64,000 bases of DNA from CAZQDP01 sp964592375 (GTDB lineage Bacteria > Bacillota > Clostridia > RUG12999). Shown here piece by piece: positions 18,181 through 26,896 of this stretch (its first letter is position 1; every line of letters begins with the position of its first letter). The DNA lies in assembly GCA_964592375.1 (NCBI GenBank), contig CAZQDP010000005.1:1-64000 (forward strand), read 5' to 3'. Both the position numbers and the translations under genes were made by a program. The notes beneath the pieces are model-generated. The model worked only from the letters and a program-made list of their open reading frames with translations, was not told where the DNA came from and did no database searches.

Positions 18181-18627
18181 TTATAGATACCTCTTTTCAA
18201 TATCCATTATCTTATCCACCCTGACAAGGTGGCGCCCACCTTGAAACCCGGCATGAAGATATGCCCTTACAATCTCAACCGCATCGGCAGGCGTGGTAAT
18301 TCGGCCGCCAAGGGCAATGACATTTGCATTATTATGCTCCCTTGCCATTTGTCCACAAAATACATCACAGCAGTGGGCCGCCCTGATGCCGCGAACTTTA
18401 TTGGCGGCAATGGACATACCAATGCCTGTGCCGCACAGTAAGATGCCTGCGTCACATTTGCCGCTTAAAATGGCCTCGCAAACGGGCAGAGCCACATCGG
18501 GATAGTCGGCAGACGCTTCATCTATAATACCAAAATCCGTATATGTATATCCGTTTTCTTCTAAAAAAGTAAGAATACTTCTCTTTAAGCACAGTCCGCC
18601 ATGATCACTTCCAATTGCAATGTTCAT
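18181..18627 (-). CDS. rpiB: Ribose-5-phosphate isomerase B
   Basis: This 148-residue enzyme interconverts ribose 5-phosphate and ribulose 5-phosphate in the pentose phosphate pathway. The features seen are the opening IAIGSDHGG, the anion-binding loop LLCGTGIGMSIAANK with the catalytic cysteine, and CDVFCGQMAREHNNANVIAL followed by GGR. The length is normal for RpiB. An allose-6-phosphate isomerase would look similar, but no allose genes are nearby. The start overlaps the end of tsaB by 4 bp, making it the last gene of the fhs-tsaE-tsaB-rpiB run. Confidence 0.93.
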   Translation of the reverse strand: MNIAIGSDHGGLCLKRSILTFLEENGYTYTDFGIIDEASADYPDVALPVCEAILSGKCDAGILLCGTGIGMSIAANKVRGIRAAHCCDVFCGQMAREHNNANVIALGGRITTPADAVEIVRAYLHAGFQGGRHLVRVDKIMDIEKRYL

Positions 18628-19328
18628 GTTACATCCATTGCCTCCTTCATTCTTTCTGCTTGAGATTTACGCAGATATATTGGGATAAGTCGGTCGGCAT
18701 TTTGATCCTGCCCGGTGGAATATTGCAAAGCAGCCAGTACCCCTACGCAAGAAGCGGATTGCATATTGCTGCTAGCAGGTGCGAATAAGCATAAACGACC
18801 AAGCTCACGAGACAGTAGCTCGCGATGCACCAAAGCACCGTCTCCAATAAAAATGGCCTCGTGGCCTCGGGCTTTTACCGCATCGATAACAGCATCAAGG
18901 GCGAGTGCACAGGGTGGGGATAGCTCTTTGAGGCCGCTGGCTTCAAATCGGTACCCTGCAGAATAAACCTGCTGGTTCCTAGCATCGAGCACGGGATAAA
19001 TATCCGCACGACAATGTGGCAGAAGATATGCCATTGCCTCTAAGGTAGACACACCCACAACCGGTTTATCAAGACCAAAAGAAAGACCCTTTGCAGCGGA
19101 TACACCAATGCGAATTCCGGTAAAGGAACCGGGGCCGCAGGCAACGGCAAATAAATCAATATCGGAGGGAGTAAGATTCACTTGCCCCAGCATATGGTCA
19201 ATCATTGGCATTAGCCGCTCAGAATGAGTGAGTGTATCGTTTATGGTCAGCTCACATAGTAGCTTATCCTCTTGCAAAATGGCAACAGAGGCCACCGATG
19301 AGGAGGTATCAATCGCCAGTATTTTCAT
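18624..19328 (-). CDS. tsaB: tRNA threonylcarbamoyladenosine biosynthesis protein TsaB
   Basis: This 234-residue ASKHA-fold protein is the partner of TsaD in making t6A37 on ANN-decoding tRNAs. The N-terminus ILAIDTSSSVASVAIL, then LTHSERLMPMIDHML and the diagnostic VACGPGSFTGIRIGVSAAKG are present. It overlaps tsaE by 4 bp at its start and rpiB by 4 bp at its end. TsaD itself is not encoded in this window. Confidence 0.94.
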   Translation of the reverse strand: MKILAIDTSSSVASVAILQEDKLLCELTINDTLTHSERLMPMIDHMLGQVNLTPSDIDLFAVACGPGSFTGIRIGVSAAKGLSFGLDKPVVGVSTLEAMAYLLPHCRADIYPVLDARNQQVYSAGYRFEASGLKELSPPCALALDAVIDAVKARGHEAIFIGDGALVHRELLSRELGRLCLFAPASSNMQSASCVGVLAALQYSTGQDQNADRLIPIYLRKSQAERMKEAMDVT

Positions 19329-19753
19329 AAATCATCCATTCCTTCTACGCATATTTCGCGGCAGTTCTCATCCATGCCGGCTACTCGGCTAATGGTAATA
19401 CGAATATTGCGCCCGCCTACAATACTTTCTGAAAATGTGGGCCACTCAATCACCGTAATGCCACTTTGGCCAATATATTCATCCAAGCCGGCCTCGAATA
19501 GCTCCTCCTGCGAATGCAGTCGATATAAATCAAAATGGTACAGCGTTAAGCGGCCCTCATGAATATTCATCAGAGCAAAGGTAGGACTGCTGACCACGGT
19601 ACTCACCCCAAGGGCAGCAGCAAGACCCTGCACAAATGCGGTTTTCCCTACGCCCATCTCTCCATATAAACGTAATACATCCCCATCTTGAAGGGTTGGA
19701 GCAAGACTTTTTGCAACCGCCTTGGTTTGATCATCACTATGACTTTGAAACAT
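19325..19753 (-). CDS. tsaE: tRNA threonylcarbamoyladenosine biosynthesis ATPase TsaE
   Basis: This P-loop ATPase of about 142 residues drives the TsaB-TsaD-TsaE complex. Walker A reads GEMGVGKTAF; the family motif YHFDLYRL and the IEWPTF segment follow. The start at 19753 (MFQSHSDDQ) is chosen because GGAGG lies 5 nt upstream. Longer in-frame readings would begin with a non-conserved extension that runs into the end of fhs. With this start the gene lies 19 bp below fhs and overlaps tsaB. Confidence 0.92.
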   Translation of the reverse strand: MFQSHSDDQTKAVAKSLAPTLQDGDVLRLYGEMGVGKTAFVQGLAAALGVSTVVSSPTFALMNIHEGRLTLYHFDLYRLHSQEELFEAGLDEYIGQSGITVIEWPTFSESIVGGRNIRITISRVAGMDENCREICVEGMDDL

Positions 19754-19772
19754 CAAAACCTCCATTATCGGA

Positions 19773-21443
19773 TTAAAACAACCCTGAAACAATGCCGTTT
19801 TCATCTATATCAATGGCATTGGCGGCAGGAGATAGGGGCAGTCCCGGCATGGTCATCACATCACCGGTCAAAACCACGACAAAACCGGCGCCGGCAGATA
19901 AACGAACTTCCTTGACCGAAACATCAAAATCGCAAGGCCGGCAAAGCAACTGAGGATTATCCGAAAGAGAATACTGGGTTTTCGCCATGCAAACAGGCAG
20001 GTTTCCATAGCCCATGGCCTCTATTTCACCAATGGTTTTTAAAGCAGAGGGGCTGTAATTAACGCCCTTTCCGCCATACACTTTTGTGACAATGCTCAGG
20101 ATTTTCTCCTGTAATGAAAGAAAGAGGTCATAATATGGCCTAAATGCGACGGGTGCCCTGTCGGTCAGTGCAATCACTTCCTTGGCAAGGGCAAGCCCAC
20201 CCTCTGCACCTTTTGCAAATACTTCAGAAAGGACGCAGACAACGCCCATTTCCTTGCAAAATTCCTGCACACATGCAATTTCTCCGGGAGAATCCGTATC
20301 AAAACAGTTGAGTGCGACAACGCAAGGAACACCCAAAGCGGCGATATTTTCAATATGCTTACCAAGGTTAGGCAGTCCGGCTTTGAGAGCCTCTGCATTT
20401 TCGACCTTCAACTCGCGGATAGGAACATGCCCATTATACTTGAGTGCACGCACCGTCGCCACAAGTACCACGGCCTGTGGGGAAAGGTTCGCATACCGGC
20501 ACTTAATATCAAAAAACTTTTCGCCTCCAAGGTCAGCACCAAAACCGGCCTCGGTAATGCAGTAATCTCCAAGTTTAAGCGCAAGCTTAGTCGCACGAAC
20601 GCTATTACAACCATGAGCTATATTGGCAAAAGGTCCGCCGTGCATCACACAAGGTGTGCCTTCTAAGGTTTGCACCAAATTAGGCGAAATGGCATCCTTT
20701 AGCAGTACGGTCATCGCGCCGCCGGCCTCTACATCCCCTGCCGTTACCGGCTGATCCGAATAAGTATACGCCACCACCATACGAGATAAGCGCTTTTTCA
20801 GATCCATTAAATCCTCAGACAGACAAAGAATAGCCATGACCTCGGAAGCCACAGAAATCATAAACCCATCCTGCCTTGGCATGCCATCTATTCGGCCGCC
20901 TAGACCTACAATCACATTACGCAGTGCGCGGTCGTTCATATCCAGTACACGCTTACATACAACTCGCCTGGGGTCAATTTGAAGGCGGTTACCTTGATGG
21001 ATATGATTATCAATGAGCGCACAAAGCAAATTGTTGGCGGCGGTAACTGCATGAATATCCCCCGTGAAGTGTAGGTTAATATCCTCCATGGGAACCACCT
21101 GTGCATATCCACCCCCCGCGGCGCCACCCTTTACACCAAAGACGGGGCCAAGAGAAGGCTCTCTCAGTGCAATAACTGTATTTTTGCCAAGACTGCACAT
21201 GGCTTGGCCAAGGCCTACTGTGGTTGTGGTTTTGCCTTCACCGGCTGGAGTGGGATTGATAGCGGTGACCAAAATGAGCTTTCCGTCTTTCTCCTTGCCC
21301 AGTCGGTCGATGGCGGTTTGATTGATTTTGGCTTTATATCGTCCGTAAAACTCAATTTCATCCTCCAAAAGACCTAAGGAGCTTGCCACATCGGCAATGG
21401 GGCGCATTTGGCATTGCCTTGCAATTTCAATATCTGTTTTCAT
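19773..21443 (-). CDS. fhs: Formate-tetrahydrofolate ligase
   Basis: This 556-residue enzyme makes 10-formyl-THF from formate, THF and ATP. The P-loop reads TPAGEGKTTTTVGL; the family signatures REPSLGPVFGVKGGAAGGGY and HFTGDIHAVTAANNLL are intact, as is the C-terminal GAGFVVVLTGDVMTMPGLP. It supplies one-carbon units to purine and formylmethionine synthesis and can act in acetogenic or formate metabolism; no other Wood-Ljungdahl gene is in the window. A GGAGG Shine-Dalgarno sequence precedes the start. It is the first gene of the run with tsaE, tsaB and rpiB. No tetrahydrofolate riboswitch was recognised upstream. Confidence 0.95.
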   Translation of the reverse strand: MKTDIEIARQCQMRPIADVASSLGLLEDEIEFYGRYKAKINQTAIDRLGKEKDGKLILVTAINPTPAGEGKTTTTVGLGQAMCSLGKNTVIALREPSLGPVFGVKGGAAGGGYAQVVPMEDINLHFTGDIHAVTAANNLLCALIDNHIHQGNRLQIDPRRVVCKRVLDMNDRALRNVIVGLGGRIDGMPRQDGFMISVASEVMAILCLSEDLMDLKKRLSRMVVAYTYSDQPVTAGDVEAGGAMTVLLKDAISPNLVQTLEGTPCVMHGGPFANIAHGCNSVRATKLALKLGDYCITEAGFGADLGGEKFFDIKCRYANLSPQAVVLVATVRALKYNGHVPIRELKVENAEALKAGLPNLGKHIENIAALGVPCVVALNCFDTDSPGEIACVQEFCKEMGVVCVLSEVFAKGAEGGLALAKEVIALTDRAPVAFRPYYDLFLSLQEKILSIVTKVYGGKGVNYSPSALKTIGEIEAMGYGNLPVCMAKTQYSLSDNPQLLCRPCDFDVSVKEVRLSAGAGFVVVLTGDVMTMPGLPLSPAANAIDIDENGIVSGLF

Positions 21444-21730
21444 TCGTCAAAAACCTCCATTTGATGAATTTTTACCAAACATGCAATTTTCTTCAATCAT
21501 ATGTTCGGTTTACATTTTGAGGCCGTTTTTATACATTTTTAATGAAATTATAAACACTCTGCACAGTGTTATGCACAGGTTAAAGCCATTTTCATCCCTT
21601 TTCTCGTTAAGTTATGCACAGGGTAGGGAAAAATGCAAAGCATTTATGGAAGGACTTGGCTTTCATTTATTCATCTTTTGGTAAACATAATTTTAGGTTA
21701 ACAATTATTTCCCAATTGATAAAAATTGTA
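21444..21730. other. Intergenic region between proS and fhs with two TTATGCACA sites
   Basis: No gene is seen. Two identical 9-mers, TTATGCACA, at 21569-21577 and 21612-21620 lie in the same orientation and differ at one base from the DnaA box consensus TTATCCACA. A TATAAT on the minus strand (21552-21547) could be a -10 for fhs, but no matching -35 was found. Confidence 0.4.
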
Positions 21731-23434
21731 TTAAAGACACCTTTTAATAAATTTTACAGCTTCAACCTCGGCATCGGATAGGCTCATTTCAGAAACCTCA
21801 CCGCTGCTGCGGAGTTTGTACTCCACAATGCCCTCTGAGGCTTTGCGACCTACGGTAATCCGAACAGGAATGCCAATCAAATCGGCATCCTTAAATTTCA
21901 CGCCTGCTCGCTCATCCCTATCATCCAGCAGTACCTCAATCCCCTGCCCTCGAAGCGAATGATACAGCTTTTCCGCTTCGCTCCTTTGAATGTCATCGGC
22001 GATGTTCACACATACAATGAGTACATGGAAGGGGGCAAGTGAAGCAGGCCAAACAATACCGTTTTCATCACAATTCTGCTCAATGACCGCTGCCATACAT
22101 CGATTGACACCAATGCCATAGCAACCCATAACCATGGGGGTGGGTTTCCCCTCTTCATCAAGAAATGTACAATCCAGCGCTTTGCTGTACTTGGTTCCCA
22201 GCTTAAAAATATGCCCCACCTCAATGCCGCCGGCAGTATGAACGAGGCCGCCGCATTTGGGACAGCAATCGCCGTCTGCAATATTTCGAAGATCCACAAA
22301 AGCCTTGGGGGTAAAATCCTTGCCAATATTCACATTTTCAAAATGGAAGTCCGTCTGATTAGCACCGCATATGAAATTTTGCATCAGCTCAATTTCTAAG
22401 TCCGCAAGCACATCAATGGCAAGTCCAATAGGGCCTGCAAAGCCAACAGCGGCACCGGTGATGGCCGCGACATCCTCCGCACAGGCCATTTCCAGTGCGG
22501 CGCATCCCAAATGGTTTTGAAGCTTGGTTTCGTTCAGCTCACGATCCCCACGAAGAAGCACTGCCACAAAAGCATCATCCGCTTTATAAATAAGCGTTTT
22601 CACAAATAATGAGGCCGGAGCAGAAAGGAATTGCATCAGCTGGTCTATGGTGCGAACACCGGGCGTATGTACCTGCTTTTTTTCTGCACTGCAAGGTGGA
22701 CAATCTATTTTTTGAGGTACGCAAGGGGCCTTTTCATCATTGGCCGCAAAACCGCAAATGTCGCAATATGCAATGACTGCCTCGCCCACCTCAGACTTCA
22801 CCATAAATTCCTGCGAGCCACTACCACCCATGGCTCCCGAATCTGCATCCACTGCAATATAATTCATTCCCATTCGATCAAAAGCGGCGCAGTAGGCATG
22901 ATACATATTGGTATAAGACACATCAAGCCCTAAGGCGTCCTTATCAAAGCTATATGCATCCTTCATAATAAATTCGCGGCTACGCATCACGCCAAAACGC
23001 GGACGGCGCTCATCACGATATTTGGTTTGGATTTGATACAATGTCAGCGGTAGGCTACGGTAGGATTTCACTTCACTGCGCACGGTTTGCGTAAAAATTT
23101 CTTCATGCGTAGGACCAAGGCAAAAATCCCTACCCCCTCTGTCTTGCAGGCGAAACATCTCGGGACCAAACACATCCCATCTGCCTGAGGCCTGATAAGT
23201 TTCGGAAGGTAACAGTGCAGGCATCAGCAGTTCCTGCGCACCATGCGCATCCATTTCCTCGCGAATAATTTGCTCCACCTTCTTCAGACTGCGAAGGCCC
23301 AAGGGCAAATACGCATATATACCGGCTGCCACCTTTCGCATGAGGCCGGCACGCAGCATCAACTGATGGCTTTTAATCTCCGCTTCAGCCGGTACCTCCT
23401 TTAAAGTAGGCATCAACAGATTTGACATTTTCAT
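21731..23434 (-). CDS. proS: Prolyl-tRNA synthetase, bacterial type
   Basis: This 567-residue class II synthetase charges tRNA(Pro). Motif 1 is around AGLMRKVAAGIYAYLPLGLR, and motif 2 is around YRDERRPRFGVMRSREFIMK. An insertion (editing) domain follows (about residues 225-385), then motif 3 (MVMGCYGIGVNR) and the anticodon-binding domain. The presence of the editing insertion marks the bacterial form rather than the archaeal-like form. Its start overlaps the ispF stop by 4 bp (ATGA), so it is translationally coupled at the end of carD-ispD-ispF-proS. Confidence 0.95.
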   Translation of the reverse strand: MKMSNLLMPTLKEVPAEAEIKSHQLMLRAGLMRKVAAGIYAYLPLGLRSLKKVEQIIREEMDAHGAQELLMPALLPSETYQASGRWDVFGPEMFRLQDRGGRDFCLGPTHEEIFTQTVRSEVKSYRSLPLTLYQIQTKYRDERRPRFGVMRSREFIMKDAYSFDKDALGLDVSYTNMYHAYCAAFDRMGMNYIAVDADSGAMGGSGSQEFMVKSEVGEAVIAYCDICGFAANDEKAPCVPQKIDCPPCSAEKKQVHTPGVRTIDQLMQFLSAPASLFVKTLIYKADDAFVAVLLRGDRELNETKLQNHLGCAALEMACAEDVAAITGAAVGFAGPIGLAIDVLADLEIELMQNFICGANQTDFHFENVNIGKDFTPKAFVDLRNIADGDCCPKCGGLVHTAGGIEVGHIFKLGTKYSKALDCTFLDEEGKPTPMVMGCYGIGVNRCMAAVIEQNCDENGIVWPASLAPFHVLIVCVNIADDIQRSEAEKLYHSLRGQGIEVLLDDRDERAGVKFKDADLIGIPVRITVGRKASEGIVEYKLRSSGEVSEMSLSDAEVEAVKFIKRCL

Positions 23435-23916
23435 AGTGATCGTCCCTTCTCGTTTATCAGCGCCACTGCATAAGCTGCAATACCCTCGCCTCTGCCGGCA
23501 AAGCCCATTTGCTCTGTTGTGGTCGCCTTGATATTTATTTTATACTCGCCAACACCAAGCGCGGCTGCAATATTTTCTTCCATTTGGGCGGTATAAGGGG
23601 AAAGCTTTGGCCACTGAGCTACAATGGTGCAATCAATATTACCCACCTCAAAACCTGCCTCCGCTATCTTGCTTGCCACTTGCTTTAACAAAAGAATACT
23701 GGAAATATTCTGAAAGGATACATCCGTATCCGGAAAAAGCTTTCCAATATCGCCAAGTGAGGCGGCACCCAAAAGTGCATCCATTATCGCATGCAAGAGT
23801 ACATCCGCATCTGAATGACCGAGCAGACCCAGCGGATGCATAATATCAACTCCGCCAAGAATCAGCCTTCTCCCCTCGACTAATCGATGAACATCATATC
23901 CGCTACCAATACGCAT
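23431..23916 (-). CDS. ispF: 2-C-methyl-D-erythritol 2,4-cyclodiphosphate synthase
   Basis: This enzyme of about 161 residues belongs to the MEP isoprenoid pathway. Metal- and substrate-binding motifs SGYDVHRL and GHSDADVLLHAI are present, as are GDIGKLFPDTD and the C-terminal TTTEQMGFAGRGEGI. The start at 23916 is chosen because GGGGGAG lies 6 nt upstream and it gives the usual family length. It overlaps the end of ispD by 14 bp. Confidence 0.95.
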   Translation of the reverse strand: MRIGSGYDVHRLVEGRRLILGGVDIMHPLGLLGHSDADVLLHAIMDALLGAASLGDIGKLFPDTDVSFQNISSILLLKQVASKIAEAGFEVGNIDCTIVAQWPKLSPYTAQMEENIAAALGVGEYKINIKATTTEQMGFAGRGEGIAAYAVALINEKGRSL

Positions 23917-24652
23917 CGATTTCTCCCCCATCCTCATTTGAAGCTTCCACAAAAGCGGGTTCTTTACCTGCCAATATAGCAGTAGCAAGCATGATATCAT
24001 GCTTGGTTGTGATCTTTATATTCAGCGGATGCCCATCTACCATTTGCACATGTATGCCCTGCCCATTTGCAAGGCCGCATAAGTCCGTATACCGGCTTAA
24101 AATGGCATGGGGCAGTGCCAATAGTTTATCTAAGATTTCCGATTGAAAAGTTTGCGGTGTTTGGGTTTGATATAGACTGCTGCGAGCTGGTACATGGCAT
24201 AGTTTTTGCCCGCATTCGGAAACGGCAATGGTATCCGATACAGGCAAAAAAGTTCCGCAGGCACCATGCAAAGATGCTGCGGCAATGCTATTTTCTATCA
24301 TTTCCTTCGTCACAAATGGACGAGCGGCGTCATGCGTTAAAATAATATCCTGCGGTTGCAAGGCATATTGCGCCTTCAAGTGGCTGTATGCGTTTGTAAT
24401 GGTTTGCATTCTGTCTGCTCCGCCTTGGATAATGCTACACTGCTGCTCCAAAATACCTGCATGAAAGAGCATTTCCCTTGCAGTAAGAACAAAATCCTTC
24501 GGCATGCCAACCACAATGTGCCGACAAAACGGTATAAAAGCCTTGATAGTATGTATAAAAATAGGATGTGGACCGACCTTAATAAATTGCTTTGGAATAT
24601 TTAATTCCATCCGAGTCCCTCTACCCCCTGCAGCAATCAGAAGATAGGACAT
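23903..24652 (-). CDS. ispD: 2-C-methyl-D-erythritol 4-phosphate cytidylyltransferase
   Basis: This 249-residue enzyme transfers CMP to MEP in the step two before IspF. The nucleotide-binding loop LLIAAGGRGTRM, then NIPKQF, LTHDAARPFV and QTPQTF are the family motifs. The C-terminal 15 residues or so after AGKEPAF extend beyond the typical end and are encoded where ispF begins. The intermediate enzyme IspE is not in the window. Confidence 0.95.
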   Translation of the reverse strand: MSYLLIAAGGRGTRMELNIPKQFIKVGPHPIFIHTIKAFIPFCRHIVVGMPKDFVLTAREMLFHAGILEQQCSIIQGGADRMQTITNAYSHLKAQYALQPQDIILTHDAARPFVTKEMIENSIAAASLHGACGTFLPVSDTIAVSECGQKLCHVPARSSLYQTQTPQTFQSEILDKLLALPHAILSRYTDLCGLANGQGIHVQMVDGHPLNIKITTKHDIMLATAILAGKEPAFVEASNEDGGEIDAYW

Positions 24653-24683
24653 GTACGATCATCCCTTCCATATGCAAAAAAGC

Positions 24684-25166
24684 TTATAGCTTTTCAATAA
24701 TTGCACTCAGCACACATTCCACATCGTCCTTGAGCTTATCTTGCGCCAGCACGATTTCGCTGATTAAAATTTGTTTTGCACTGGAAAGCATTTTTCGTTC
24801 CCCTGAGGATAAACCACGGGACTTGTCCCTGCACATGAGGGTTTTGACAACTTGCGCCACCTCATAAATATCGCCACTCTTAATGCGGGCTACATTTTCA
24901 CGATATCGCTTATTCCAGTTGCTGTTAATTTCTTCTTCATACTCTTCAAAATAGCGAATGACCATATCCGCTTCACTACTGCAAATGATGCTACGCACCC
25001 CGATGCAGGCAACATTGTTCACAGGAATCATGACCTTCATATCATCACAAGGCATTTTAAGCACATAATAATGCTTACGTTCCCCTAAAATCTCTTTTTC
25101 TTCAATTGATTCAATTACCCCAGCGCCATGCATAGGATACAAAATCCGATCTCCAATACAATACAT
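24684..25166 (-). CDS. CarD-family RNA polymerase-binding regulator
   Basis: This regulator of about 160 residues has an N-terminal CarD/TRCF-RID domain (MYCIGDRILYPMHGAGVIES, then KHYYVLKMPCDD and VNNVACIGVR) that binds the RNA polymerase beta subunit. A helical C-terminal DNA-binding domain follows (from NWNKRYRENVARIKSG to the end). CarD proteins stabilise open complexes at promoters such as rRNA promoters. The start at 25166 has GGGAGG 7 nt upstream. It is the first gene of the carD-ispD-ispF-proS run, a linkage also known from other Firmicutes, and has a perfect sigma-A promoter. Confidence 0.93.
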   Translation of the reverse strand: MYCIGDRILYPMHGAGVIESIEEKEILGERKHYYVLKMPCDDMKVMIPVNNVACIGVRSIICSSEADMVIRYFEEYEEEINSNWNKRYRENVARIKSGDIYEVAQVVKTLMCRDKSRGLSSGERKMLSSAKQILISEIVLAQDKLKDDVECVLSAIIEKL

Positions 25167-25260
25167 AAAAATGCCTCCCAACGGCTGAAAAACGAGTGTC
25201 TTTTAACCCTTAAAAACAAGGAAATTTAAGTTAAAAACAAGTCGTATTCCCACACTTTCT

Positions 25261-25289
25261 ATTATACAGCATATTATTGCCTTTGTCAA
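25261..25289 (-). promoter_or_regulatory. Perfect consensus sigma-A promoter for carD operon
   Basis: On the minus strand there is TTGACA, exactly 17 bp, then TATAAT. The leader to carD is about 90 nt. Confidence 0.85.
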
Positions 25290-25371
25290 AGCATTTTATA
25301 CCCAATTGGTGTTTTTAGTGGATATTTATAGAATTACGCTGTGCAAGAGGTGCATATTATATAACTTAACC

Positions 25372-25400
25372 TTGACAAGAATAAGGTAATCATGTAGAAT
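25372..25400 (+). promoter_or_regulatory. Sigma-A promoter for the FHA-RDD gene
   Basis: A -35 of TTGACA, 17 bp and a -10 of TAGAAT diverge from the carD promoter about 85 bp away. Confidence 0.75.
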
Positions 25401-25439
25401 TATAGAAACAAAGATAGTGAAAAAAGGATGATTTTAGAT

Positions 25440-26213
25440 ATGATGAATTACTATCTTACGGTATACATCGGTTCAAAGGTACAAAACACAATATGCTTAA
25501 ATGAGCAAAAAGGATTTGTGGGTGGCAGAATTACTTTTGGAAGAGCGCAGGATAACGATATTGTGCTATCGTATCCTACGGTGTCCAGAAGTCATGGCGC
25601 CATTGAATTTGTAGGCGAGAAAGTGTATATGACAGACAGCGGAAGCCTTAATAAACTGAGCTACAAGGGCAAGCAGTATACAAAAGTGCCGCTGAGAGAC
25701 AGAATGCTCATTTCTCTTTCACCCGGCAGGCAAACGGAGGAATCCATCCGTCTGTACTTTACCGCTGTGCAGGCCATGAAACCTACGGTAGCTACCGAAG
25801 AAGGGGATACGAATACGCAGGGCTATGCCCATGCGGAAATCGGCCGAAGAATCACGGCGCTTGCGATTGATTTGTTTATTATATTTTTCATGTGGATTGG
25901 AGCCATGGTCCTTCTTTTATTTCTTGACTTGCCTTTTAAAATGGAGATTGGTGTTTTTTGCATTTTTCCCATTTGGATTTTGTATTTTGCTCTATCCGAT
26001 AGCTCTGATAAGCAAGGAACTGCAGGAAAAAAAGTTGCCGGTATTCTTGTGGCAAGCGATGAAGGAATAAGAATTTCTATAAAATCTGCGTACATACGCA
26101 GTGTGATGAAGCTTGTGTCCATCCTCATCTTAGGGATTGGTTTCGCCCCTATTTTCTCTTCTGGAAAAACATTGCACGATGCAGTGGCAAAAACCAATGT
26201 GTTTTTGCGATAG
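25440..26213 (+). CDS. FHA domain-RDD membrane fusion protein
   Basis: This protein has about 257 residues. The N-terminal half is a forkhead-associated domain, a phosphothreonine reader, with ITFGRAQDNDIVLSYPTVSRSHGAI containing the GR, SRSH and (later) LNKL signatures. The C-terminal half is an RDD domain with hydrophobic helices (LAIDLFIIFFMWIGAMVLLL, IGVFCIFPIWILYFAL, SVMKLVSILILGIGFAPIF) and the typical KVAGILVASDEGIRI segment. The start is uncertain: AAAGGA touches the ATG at 25428, so the ATG at 25440 (11 nt away) is more plausible. The protein presumably ties a phospho-dependent partner to the membrane; the partner is unknown and no Ser/Thr kinase gene is nearby. Confidence 0.82.
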   Translation: MMNYYLTVYIGSKVQNTICLNEQKGFVGGRITFGRAQDNDIVLSYPTVSRSHGAIEFVGEKVYMTDSGSLNKLSYKGKQYTKVPLRDRMLISLSPGRQTEESIRLYFTAVQAMKPTVATEEGDTNTQGYAHAEIGRRITALAIDLFIIFFMWIGAMVLLLFLDLPFKMEIGVFCIFPIWILYFALSDSSDKQGTAGKKVAGILVASDEGIRISIKSAYIRSVMKLVSILILGIGFAPIFSSGKTLHDAVAKTNVFLR

Positions 26214-26288
26214 CAGGAAGCACAAAATGTATCTTATTTTCAAATGAATGGCTATCTCGTTCACTTATAGAATGATGGAGGTTTTCGC

Positions 26289-26798
26289 TTGTTTACTAAA
26301 TTCAGTGTTCGTCAGTTGGTATATGCTGCCTTTATCGCAGCTATCTATGCCGCACTTACACTTTTTCCGCCGCTAGCGGCTATTTCTTATGGGCCGATTC
26401 AATTTCGCGTAGCAGAGGTGATGACCGTTTTGCCCATGTACACACCCTTAGCGATACCAGGCCTATTTGTAGGCTGTTTGATTTCCAATATGTTTAGTAG
26501 CTATGGATTTATGGATATCGTAATTGGAAGCACGGCTACCCTTATTGCAGCTATTTTTACCTATCTTTTGCGGAAAAATAAGCTTGTGGCATTGTTTATG
26601 CCCGTGCTTTTTAATGGATTAATTGTGGGCTGGCTGATTACCTATAGTATGTCTTTTGGTAGCGGTGTCTTTCCAATGCCGCTCTTTTTGTTCAATGCAG
26701 GAACAGTCGCTTTGGGTGAGCTTGGCGTATGCTATGCATTTGGGTATCCGTTCACCCTATTTTTAGATAAAAAAGGAAAGGATTTATTTCGGACATAA
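26289..26798 (+). CDS. queT: QueT-family transporter
   Basis: This 169-residue protein has about five hydrophobic helices. It matches the QueT family, the substrate-binding S component of an ECF transporter that imports queuosine precursors. The features seen are VRQLVYAAFIAAIYAALTLF, ISYGPIQFRVAE, LPMYTPLAIPGLFVGCLISN and LRKNKLVALFMPVLFNGLIV. The start is TTG with GGAGG 8 nt upstream. No preQ1 riboswitch was recognised in the 75-bp gap before it. The energising ECF components are not in this window. Confidence 0.85.
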   Translation: MFTKFSVRQLVYAAFIAAIYAALTLFPPLAAISYGPIQFRVAEVMTVLPMYTPLAIPGLFVGCLISNMFSSYGFMDIVIGSTATLIAAIFTYLLRKNKLVALFMPVLFNGLIVGWLITYSMSFGSGVFPMPLFLFNAGTVALGELGVCYAFGYPFTLFLDKKGKDLFRT

Positions 26799-26896
26799 AT
26801 TGATGGGCATAAATGGTGAATAAAAAATGAGAAGCTTACTTCTTGTTCAATTCACAATTTTTGTAGGTAGCGTGATATTTGTCCGGGTGATTTTGA

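Noticed and set aside
21444..21560. Tetrahydrofolate riboswitch before fhs
   Set aside because: Neither the conserved core nor its paired stems were found.
26214..26288. preQ1 riboswitch before queT
   Set aside because: The 75-bp gap has no sequence matching the preQ1 class consensus as I know it.
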